DNA from: Branchiostoma floridae
Lineage: Eukaryota; Chordata; Leptocardii; Amphioxiformes; Branchiostomatidae
Assembly (NCBI RefSeq): GCF_000003815.2
Contig: NC_049992.1
Span: 5,759,146-5,823,145 of the forward strand
Reading direction: 5' to 3'
Length of the DNA stretch: 64,000 bases
Numbering within the stretch: position 1 is the first letter of the stretch; every line of letters starts with the position of its first letter. The position numbers and the translations under genes are program-made. Below are positions 54,245 through 64,000 of this stretch, one piece after another. The notes under the pieces are model-generated. The model did no database searches and was not told the origin of the DNA. It saw only the letters and a list, made by a program, of their open reading frames with translations.

Positions 54245-57200
54245 AATAAAACGATTGCAACTCTATGGAATTTTAGAAAGCATAAAATATAAAATATAAC
54301 TTGAATTACTGATCTCTATTGGTTCTGAATTTTCTGTAATTTAATTTTCAAATTGATAACAGGTATAAAGTCCATGATGCACGAATCCGGTTATTACAAT
54401 CATATACTACTATACGTCACATTTAATTGGTCATGTGTTATTTGTTAGCGCCAGTTTGTTAATACCTCGGCCATCAGTGAAAGATTTTTCACAGTAAAAA
54501 AAAACGTAAAACGTTCCCATAAGACACCAAAATGTGTACTTTGTTGGAAGTTTGATGCTCTAACGATGTTTTATATACAGTAGACTCAACACCTAACCAG
54601 TGCAACAGATCAAACTAACAGCCTATCAAAACACTAAAAAGAAATGGCGACACGTTAAACTGTTAAGTGGTGCAAATGCGACAGGAAGAATAAATGATAT
54701 TTAAAGTAACAACTTTAACGCGAAGACTTAAGTACTGCACTTCCAAAGGCAAATAGATCACACCCGGATAACATTGTAAAAGCCGGTAAAATCACTGCAT
54801 TGGTTGGAGAATGGCTTGTAAGAAATCTTATAAGCACCCCAGGTGGGAGTCACAGCTACTTCTTCACAAGGTGCACATAAAATGCTACTTTTCATTTCTT
54901 CAAAGCAGAACATAGCGTGAATAAAGTTTGTTTGTTTTTGCAGATATTATACGTTACCTTACACCGTAATTGAAAAAAACAACGTCCAGTTTAAGTTTTT
55001 AAATTTAAGTTATCACATTGTTTTGTGCTTTAGGTGTGTACGCACGATATAGAAATGTGCGGGCAATTCTCACTTTAGTCCGGATTCTTGTGTAACGATG
55101 TAAGTGATCACTAAAGAGTAATAACAATAGCGAGGTAGCCCTTTTGTAGAGGTGGTCACTTGTACAAGTTTGACTGTAGTACTTTTCAACTCATCAAACC
55201 ATTTCTTACCGCGTTCCCTTTTTGAAGACCGACACCAGCACCGATTCAATTACAATGCGGTCATCACAATGTAGTCGGGATTAAGGGATTAACCTACTGG
55301 ATAAGGAGCAATTGTTCATAAGCCACGAGTTTAATCAAATCAACCATCAAAACAGCTGGCTTCACCCCAATATTTCAGCACCAATTGTTTTCTTGTCCGC
55401 TGCTTGTTCCAAGTTTCGTCAATATTTTACGTTCTGCTACATGACCCACTTGTATAGAAATACATCTTATAAGTTAAACTTTGATATCGTTCTTGTTGTT
55501 GTAGACTATCAAGTCGTCATTTTATATCTTTTCAATGACGCATCGCTTGTTCGTCCGAGCAAACAGATTACGATACTTTCCGTAGCTTTGGTATTAGGAA
55601 TAAGCAAAGAATATTTAAAGCCAACTATGCAATATACTCGAAAAAGACAAACTCAATATTTCAATGTTTTACCTGTCTTCTGATCAATTCTCATCCGTCT
55701 TTAGGGGGAAAACTAACACAGTGAGTACATCAATCTCATGTCACCTCTACGCATTCATGTATATACTGAGTTATATAAGGAGACCTAAATGTTCACTAAA
55801 AGTGGAAAACATCATTACGTTCACAGAAAAAGACGGGTGCCCTTTCTTAAGACTGGGGCTTTCTCGAAAGCTGCTGAGACTCGTGCCTTCCTGTAATTCA
55901 ATTTGTGTGTATTAAGCGTTTTCCTCCAAAGACCTCCGTGCTGTAGAGGGAACCGTCACGAAGCTGACCCTACTGACGGCACCCGCGGTTTTCTGCCCGC
56001 GGCACACGACAGGCAGTCCCGCTACCGTGCGGGTAATAGCTTTAGTGAATTAACGCGTGTCCTCCACTCATTTCCTCTCGGTGAAACGTGTTGTGGAAAT
56101 GAATCGAGCTACCCTAGCCACCTTTATCTCTCCGAGTGCTAACCTCACCGCACTATGAAATGCCGTTGAGCTATAACGTGTCGTCGTGGTGAATTATTCA
56201 TTTCTCGCTAGCAGAGAAGAAAGGAAAGGTATTGCCGCGCGCGATCGAAAGCAGTTGCTCAGTGAAAAGAGGAAATTACAAGGTTATTTGCGGTTTACGC
56301 CTCTCAAAAGAGTTGTTAATGAGTCATGAACAGTAAGCCAACGTTACGCGGTCAAAACACTTCAATTTTTATAAAGTTTGTAAAAAGGTTTTAAACAGAA
56401 AAATAAACGTTTTACAAAGTTATGTTTTCTTTTTTGTCCAAAAGGACAGAATGTATGGATACGCTATCCATTCCTCCTATTTGGAATGAAATACGACGAA
56501 CCAAATCATATCGCAGCGGGACCATACGACCTCCAGCCAGCCTTTCCCACTACTCTACTCTGCGCTGAAAGCCATTGCCAAAATCCATTTCGATAACTAC
56601 ATAAAATATGAATTGCATTTTTGTGGCATGTCGGCGGCAGTACTGTCTCTCCACGGAACGCTAAACGCACCATGAAGTGAACGGCCCGAGATTTGTAGTG
56701 ATTCCCAAAACAACCGTGTAAGACGACCTCTGCGATGCCCCCAGATTCGCCTCACCAGTAGAGAGAACCTAGAAAGATGCAGTCAATTGCCCTGATTGTG
56801 GAGGTTGTGGAGTGGAACAACACCATGTGGTACTATGGCGGACACGCTTTGTTGAAAAGCAATTAGCAGTCAAATACTGTGTTATGGTTGCATACGCCGG
56901 GGCTAAAAGAGGCTAAATTCTAAATCTAAAGACAACGTTGCACAACTGTGTCGCTCGATGGAGGTAATTTATATTCATTCATCCTAGTTAAGTCTGGTTC
57001 GCTCCGATGGTCACTGGCCTCAAACTGCGAGTGGACATTGTTGTTAGCTTGTAGGCGGCGGTCAGGGCTTGATTTCATTCTGAAAAACATGTCTTACAAC
57101 GGCTTCCATACGATTCAGAGCTCTAACAAAGTAGATTTTCCAGCCAAACACATGTATAAAAGCCATAATATGCTATTTAGATGGGACATTACAGGATAAT

Positions 57201-58070
57201 TTCTAAACTGTACTACTACTCCAAAGTTTTATCATATAAGACTGTAGATGTCATAGGCAGATTCTATTGAATGAAAAAAGATCCCTTTTTGATCTGGCTC
57301 AAAACTTCTGAATAACGCATGGATTTGTATATAATATGATGTCTGTTAGGAGTATTATAAAACCTACTTTGTTATTTTGCTTATCAAACATGTCTATTCA
57401 TCAGTATATTCCGTCAATAATGATAATCCCAGTAATTTGTAACTCCATAGAGACATTATCGAAATGTTCCACCTGCCTCATTATTCTTCATTACATACAT
57501 GTACAAGATTTTAAGAAGCATGATGACTACCCCCCCCCCCATATTGCAAAACCTTAGATACGACCTAGTAAGTTAAACCTTACAAAATAGTATGCTTTAA
57601 AAGCTTCATTACGTGGAGTGGTAATAGAATAAAGAAATCCTATGGAAAAGAAAAAAAGATTATAGTCTTCTGGTCTAATCCTTCTTACCAATCGATGTAC
57701 AAATTGAAAGCCCCCACTGTTTTATAATTTCATAGATTTCTATTTGTGTAAATTAATGAGACCTTAAAGAATGATCTTTAAGATCTACTATTGCTCGAAA
57801 GCTGCATATGTAACAGGGCAATTCTATGGAATGAAAAAAAGATTATAAAAGCTTTTGTTTTGTATATTTCCAGTCACTATAAGAAGCCTCCTACAATTTA
57901 CTACAATTTATGATTTAATAGGTTTCTATTTATGTAATTTAACGATACATTGCAGGATGACCTCAAAGCTGTACTAGTGCTCCAAAGCTGCAAATGTATC
58001 AGGCAGACCCTATGAAATAAAGAAAGATCTTAAAAGCTTTTTATTTCTGTTATTCCAGTCAGTATAAGGC
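54245..58070. other. Repeat-poor unassigned sequence
   Basis: No mobile element recognised. It contains an 11-C run (57530-57540) and GC-richer unique blocks at about 55930-56330 and 56500-56830. Frames at 55312-56142 lack splice support. Confidence 0.5.
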
Positions 58071-58076
58071 CCTCTT

Positions 58077-58308
58077 TCCAATAGACGGCGATCGCGCTGC
58101 GCTCTCCGTGCGACCTAAAAAGGATATGTTTAAACTTCGCTTTTACACTGGTTGTATCATACAAAACGTAAAAGTGTGACTAAGACAGCAACAAAACACA
58201 CAAAATGTAAAAATATCCGTTTCTTTTCTATAGAATTCGTTGAGCGATATGTCAAAATTAAGGTCGCAGAGAGAGCGCGGCGAGAGCGCCGTCCTAGCGG
58301 AAAGAGGG
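58077..58308 (+). mobile_element. MITE family 3 copy
   Basis: Well-preserved inverted ends (AGGCCCTCTTTCCA and its complement), with TA on both sides (58075-58076 and 58309-58310). The core contains AAAAGTGTGACTAAGACAGC. Confidence 0.88.
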
Positions 58309-58309
58309 T

Positions 58310-61300
58310 ATGAACCAGCAGTAACCTCCAGCTATTTCATGATTTCATTAGGCAGGGCTTAAAGTGACTCAAGCAGATCCTGGGGGATTGCGTTGATTGT
58401 GATTGATGTTAGGGTCAGGTCATTTGTTTCTATCTCTCCACTCCAAAATAAGCAATGATAACAGGCTCTGTTTTCTTTAATTTGTAACTTCATTACGTGG
58501 AGATAGATTACAACGATGAGTAGATCAATCTGATCCTTCAGAACGGTATTGATTGCAGTTGGTGCTTAGTAAGTTTATGAAATTCTCAATTCATATTAAG
58601 ATTTCGGTTCTTTTATTAATCCTGTGTTATTTTTCTCATCATTTTAAATCATAACTCCATATTTGTTATAGTATCCACTTCAAGATATACGCCCATCTTT
58701 GTCAATGTAAGGCAGGTGGTTGATACTGTACTAAGCTTTTTTGTGTTTTTATATGTTACCTGAATTTCACATTAGGAGTTTTCTGACACAATAATACCTC
58801 TCCACAAAACCCTTACTTTACTGTAACTTACGATATTATTTTTAATTATAAGGCGTTGATCTTGTTTTTGTATAGTTCATTTATACTACTCCAAAGTTTA
58901 CTTTTGTTGCACTCGTTGCATTTTTCACCCTTAACTGCAAATTATTTTTTCCAGTTGTAACATGTTTGCTTCATTTTTATGCTAGCAATTTCAAGAGTTT
59001 TTCCAAAATCTAAAGACATAGACGTAGGAGTATAGCAAAACAATATTGCACAGACTCTAATAGATATTAATAATGTGAAAAAGAGGGAAGAAAAATATTG
59101 TGCACTTAAGCACTGATAACTTGCATCATCTGCTAAAAAATCTTTCACGATAGCTCTGTACGTATGGCTATTATCTGAATCTATATCTAGTGATGTATCA
59201 TTACCCTTATCTATTGCAGATAACTGAGAAGTTCAAGGTGATAGCGGTGGAAAAGCAGCTTAATTTTTAATGTACAATGCAACATGTACACGTTGTAGGG
59301 TTGTAACGGTTCAGATAGCCAACGTAATAGCCGCATCACAGACAGAAGGCACTGACGAATAATCGAATCCACATCACTCTGAATTTACAATGCTATTATA
59401 ACCTGTGTCAAGTGTTGGCAACCCACTTTCATGCAGGCGAATGATAGTTCTCGGTTAACTCTAGCGTGGGCAACGAAGTCATGTTCTTTATAAATCAAGC
59501 ATTTAAACATACATAAAAGGCGCCTTTTTCCTTAGATGTAAGGGTATGAGTAATAGCCCAAACCGTTCACAACTCCTTTATAGAGTTTCTCTCCCCTCTT
59601 TTGCTACCTTTGGTAGCGGATAGAAAATACAGTGAGTTTTCAGACGGAGATAACAAATGCCGGATCTCAAGAGACGTTGCAAAATATCGACTGTAATATC
59701 GGACGGCGATTCAAGTACATTTGTAGTAAGCTGTTAACGCCCTTACCAGGACCATATGTATATAATGTATTGCTTTGTAGAAATACGCTGAACACGCGTT
59801 TGAAACATCACATCATGAACATCAGCTGAAGTTCAACTACTAAAGCTTTGATAACGGTTTCCCCAAGTTAGTTCCCGCGCATTTTATAGAGTATACTCAG
59901 ATAAAGGTACTCACGTCTGGGATGAACCCCCTACCTTCATGTTAGTCAATCCAACCAAAGTTGCCCTCAGAACATTTCCCCCTGAAAAATTCATCCTTCA
60001 CTGTCACGGTCAGGTAACTATCCAAATTGTATATTTTCTGAGAAATAGACGAAAAACATACTATTAGTTTTCCTCTGAGCTTACATCATTTGTCACTCCT
60101 ACAACTTGTGTTAGTTTCTCTTGTAATCTATTTATTGCTAAAGAAGATGTGTTGTACTACACATTGTATATGCTCCAGTATTTATGGCATCTTAGATACG
60201 GGAGCACGTATTTACATCCTGAATATTACATACAACATACACTCACATGAGAACCTCATATCATCACGTTCGTCAAGTATATATTACACAATGATGCTGC
60301 CCTGTGTCTCTTGTCATCATGTGTTTACAGATTCTACATTTTATGTATGCGTTGGTCCCAGACGTAGACTTACTTCTCTGTGGTTTGAGCAGGGTACATA
60401 TCGGGTCAACAATGTCTATATATCGTCACGACCTCAGGGGTTTTCAGTCCGTAGATTCTATAGGGGAAGCTAATTGGTACGCAATGGCCTTCGAGGAGTG
60501 CGTGCGAGTGCTCAGAAGTGTCATTTTGCCGATAGAAGGCGCCCTGGAACCCTTTCCGCCACTAGCCTCGGGTCAATACGTTGTATTAGCGAATTTTGTG
60601 ACCCTCATAGGACTCGTTACTCGGTGTGTTGAGATGGTTGTGAGGACATGGTAAGCCTGGTGTAGCGATGCGAAATGTAGCATCGAAACATGACGTGACT
60701 TTTGTCCAAGAATTGGTCTAACTGATGCTAACACATATCTCAGGCCTCTACTCACATGCATAGGATACTAATCTTAATACGTTTGAATTTATTGCAAGTT
60801 TTACACCAAAGTGCAATTTAGTGACTTCAAGTACCAAAGCAAAAATGGTGATTAAAAGACAGGGAATGCTTGCCTAGCGTTTCTTAAACGTTAAAATCAT
60901 TATCATAATGCCATTCTAGACCTTTGCAGCCATAATAATCATTTTTAACCTTTATTCTTAAAACAAATAGTACATTTGTCAAAGACAACAATTATTCGAC
61001 AGGTAGTGGTAAAACATACACGTGTCTCCTGTTGCATGAGTAAGAGTACATTTGACCACAAGGAAGTTGAAACAAGTATATCTACAATCTACAGCTACTG
61101 CACAGGTGTTGATAAAAAAGTATACGTATCTTCTATCACATGGTTAATGGTAATGATACATTTGACAAGCACAAGGAGGTTGAGCTATCATAATCATACT
61201 AAATATGATCCAGTGATGAAAATCATATTCGTATGAGTCTCCTTTGATACATCAATCAGCCAAAACGATTTACAAAACAACAAAAAAACATAGAGTTGAT

Positions 61301-61965
61301 TATTTACAGTAGATATTACAAGAGGCACCCAACTATCTACAGGTCAATAATGGTATCGACAATACAATAGAGGCAACCATCAACTACAGAGTCCATGGAC
61401 CATTCCAACCCATTCGGTCGAGATACATTTGTGATTGTCTCTCTGTGAGACATTGATAGCTCTTCCTATCGTACCCGTGAGTGTCTTAAACAGGCTGCGT
61501 TAATCATCTTAAACGATTTACATCATGTTAAGTAGGTCAGGAGGAGGAAACAGAAGGAAGTGATTTCTGTGACGAATTTCTCTACCCCTAACAAAGACCA
61601 TATTTGATATAATAAGAGTTTTAATATTTGAGAGACTTTGAGGGAAGATGACGCTTACAAGGTACTGCCAGATCGGCGACTACTACTGCAATTTAGTATG
61701 ATCACACAGTGTTCAACAACCAGTCCTCTGTGATAAGGCACTGGCAGCATTGTCCACACTGGTATCTTCCCAATGCAGCTAGGCAAGATTAATAACGTAG
61801 ACGACTAGATATAGGCTGGCCAACTGACTTTAGCACATTTTACGTGGCTGGAAAATCTTGAAACGAATGAAGGCAAGAACACTGCGAAGGCCAGATAGGG
61901 GAAACAGCTGAAGCAGCTTACAGTGAGTGTTGCCAGTTCAACGATCTTCATTGAAGATGCTGCAC
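58310..61965. other. Unassigned sequence
   Basis: No repeat family recognised. Two overlapping plus frames at 60090-60654 (127 and 116 codons) carry no motif and no splice evidence. Confidence 0.5.
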
Positions 61966-61966
61966 A

Positions 61967-62140
61967 TCTTTATTTTTATTTATTTATTCATCTCAAAACA
62001 TGTGGGTAGCCCCTTCAACTTATTTGAAGTTGATTTCCAAGGGGGCCCACTACATAAATAACAAAAACGAACCGTGTTACATTCAGTAAGACAACCAGAG
62101 GACAACAAACAATATATATAAATAAACCGAAGCGTCTTTA
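61967..62140 (-). mobile_element. LINE 3' end, reverse orientation
   Basis: The minus strand reads GGAAATCAACTTCAAATAAG, TTGAAGGGGCTACCCACATG and TTTTGAGATGAATAAATAAA, a typical CR1/L2-type 3' end with an AAAT tail. Confidence 0.7.
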
Positions 62141-62144
62141 CCAA

Positions 62145-62555
62145 TAACAGTTGTCAATGTCAACCAAAAACGTCAACGGTGGAGGTCAGAGGTCAATGTG
62201 CGGAGGAGTGTGTCTTAGGGCAGCTTTAAACATCAAGAAATGCACAGTCATTTGTGGATACATCATCGTGTACTATTCTTTTTCGAAATACGATGGGCAA
62301 CAAAAACCGGTAGTATATCACGAATTGCTCAATAGGACAGCAGTTGGGACTGATCAAGTGCAAACGCATTATAATTTCATCGGAAGAAATTACACATTCA
62401 AAATCAGCCTTCACATTTATCTGAGAACTGAATACACTATACTTGAGAGATATTATAGCTCATACAGTATCATGGAAGCCCATCTGTGTTGGTAATAATA
62501 TAGTACAATCATTGTAAATGTTCTTCCAACGACTTCTGCACCGACACCAATATTG
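62145..62555. other. Unassigned sequence
   Basis: A 114-codon plus frame at 62151-62495 has no recognised motif. Confidence 0.4.
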
Positions 62556-62559
62556 ATAG

Positions 62560-62630
62560 TTTTGACCCTGAAGAAGGCGACAGTGGTCGTTGAAAATTTG
62601 ATCCGTGTATACCTTTGTGTTGGTAGAAAG
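62560..62630 (+). mobile_element. Penelope-like terminal fragment with degraded hammerhead
   Basis: CTGAAGA (62568-62574) is followed by a GGCGAC/GTCGTT stem that needs G-U pairs and then GAAAA. The expected C-GTC cleavage end is replaced by TTTGATC. Confidence 0.55.
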
Positions 62631-62639
62631 TTTAGCCTT

Positions 62640-63040
62640 GTACTATAATACTATAAACTTGGCAATACAATTTGGTATCCATTACAAGCGCACTGCGTCA
62701 TTTCTAAAACGTAAAACATACAATGATGCTTCACATTTAGCAACAGGCACTAAAAAGCAATACAACATTTTTTTTTCTATTCTTACGCATTCAATTGTGG
62801 TCAGTGCAACATACTAATAGTTTGGCGTTTTATTGTGCATAATTTTTTTAAAGTATATTTCTCTTCCTTCCTCTTAAGACGGACGCCCTTTCTGGCTCTC
62901 AGTCACCGAATTTTCCAGCACCTTATTAAGGCGAGGAAACTTAATTAAGGTTAAGACGTGATGAGTTCTAACGGTAAATAAAGGCTATCTGTTGGATCAA
63001 TGAGTCTGCGGGCTGATGATGGATAGGGAGGTGATAATCC
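62640..63040. other. Unassigned sequence
   Basis: No supported feature between the Penelope-like fragment and the tandem array. Confidence 0.5.
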
Positions 63041-63049
63041 GTCTTGTTC

Positions 63050-63708
63050 ACCAGCTCATTCAAACGGCTTTGGGATCAGCAGGTCGACTTCCAAAGGAAT
63101 CAATCACAGATGGCTTTGGAATGGACTCCCGACTGCTTCAGGCACCCGCTCTACTCGGCTAGCGACTTCGCTAGGACCTTACTGCGACTTAAAATTCGGC
63201 AGATCGCTCCTTATACACTATATGAAACAATTCAAACGGCTTTGGGATTAGCGGGTAGACTTCGAAAGGAATCAATCACAGATGGCTCTGGAATGGACTC
63301 ACTACTGCTTCAGGCACCCGCTGTACTCGACCAACGACTTCGCTAGGATCTTACTGTGACCTACCAAAGCGCTCAACTTAGACACTACATGGAACAATTA
63401 AAACGGCTTTGGGATCAGTGGGTAGACTTCCAAAGGAATCAATCACAGATGGCTCTGGAATGGACTCACTACTGCTTCAGGCACCCGCTGTACTCGGCTA
63501 GCGACTTTGCTAGGAACATATTGCGAGCTAGCATTCGGCAGAGCGCTCAACTTTGATCCAATACATCGAACATTTAAGACGGCCTTGGGATCTGTGGGTC
63601 GACTTCCAACGGAATCAATTACAGATGGCTTCGGAGTGGACTCCCTACTGCTTCATACATTCATTCTACACGGCCAACGACTTCGCTAGAACCTTGCTGC
63701 GACCAAAA
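63050..63708 (+). repeat. 172-bp tandem repeat, four units
   Basis: Starts marked by ACGGCTTTGGGAT-like sequence are spaced about 172, 167 and 175 bp. Each unit carries GAATCAATCACAGATGGCT and TTCGCTAGGA. Spacings are not multiples of three, so the repeated reading frames (for example RKESITDGSGMDSLLLQAPA) shift between units and are not evidence of a protein. Confidence 0.9.
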
Positions 63709-63709
63709 G

Positions 63710-63941
63710 ATGGTATCTCACTGCACTTGCGGCACTGGTGCAGCACTGTGGGGTTCGAAAGATTACTCAACAGAATGTCAGTCATGATGAAGAACGAATT
63801 TTCTGTATTTTGTTATCTTCTAAGTCACATCTTTAAGTATTGCGCAATATCTTAATTATACAAAGAGGCTAAAATAGTAGTGCTACAGTGAATGAACACT
63901 GCAGTGCCACACCGGTGCCCCAAGTGCAGTAAGATAGCACC
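63710..63941 (+). mobile_element. MITE family 1 copy
   Basis: Both terminal repeats are present with several substitutions. It begins within a few bases of the end of the 172-bp array. Confidence 0.85.
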
Positions 63942-64000
63942 TTAACATTTGATAAGAACTCAACTTACTCAATAGATAAAACAAATTTATTAAACTTTGC

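Noticed and set aside
60090-60654. Overlapping 127- and 116-codon plus frames
   Set aside because: Mutually overlapping frames with no motif; length compatible with chance.
63044-63689. Repeated Gln/Arg/Ser-rich frames in the last kilobase
   Set aside because: They come from a tandem repeat whose unit length is not a multiple of three, so the frame changes at each unit.

Overview
The window looks like an intron-rich, repeat-rich invertebrate deuterostome genome, most likely an amphioxus (Branchiostoma). The evidence is the mix of repeats: CR1/L2-type LINE ends, a tRNA-derived SINE family, Penelope-like element relics with a minimalist hammerhead motif, and many 200-300 bp TA-flanked MITEs. 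The species call is an inference from repeat style. No prokaryotic features, rRNA, functional tRNA or CRISPR array is visible, and no complete host gene can be read end to end.

Layout. 1-3.3 kb: mostly unassigned sequence with one TC/TA microsatellite. 3.34-6.22 kb: one element bounded by about 375-bp inverted arms and a 6-bp flanking duplication. It encloses a minus-strand spliced gene piece (exons at 5296-5367 and 4580-4730) and a nested Mutator-like MITE. 6.4-9.6 kb: MITE, SINE and CA repeats. 10.2-17.3 kb: two head-to-tail units that share near-identical ends (called A and B here) but have unrelated interiors; the second interior holds two hairpin-bearing minisatellites and a 77-bp tandem repeat. 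21.4-25.2 kb: a SINE split by a LINE insertion, a Penelope-like hammerhead end and two MITEs. 27-33.4 kb: interspersed repeats, a 180-bp satellite beside a candidate terminal exon, and a MITE hotspot. 33.8-34.3 kb: a GC-rich block with a candidate 61-bp intron and a small reading frame. 35-42.8 kb: more MITEs, a SINE body, a foldback palindrome and a long CA repeat. 44-47.3 kb: a SINE and three isolated reverse-transcriptase boxes. 47-58 kb: repeat-poor, with one candidate coding exon (51394-51508), a LINE tail and a Penelope C-terminal fragment. 58-64 kb: MITEs, LINE and Penelope tails and a 172-bp tandem repeat.

How it fits together. Most identifiable sequence is mobile. Three MITE families share one internal core but carry different terminal inverted repeats, so one non-autonomous lineage seems to have been re-ended. 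The candidate exons are supported by splice junctions and reading phase rather than by homology, and none could be assigned a function. Most long open frames here are no longer than chance predicts or come from CA repeats.
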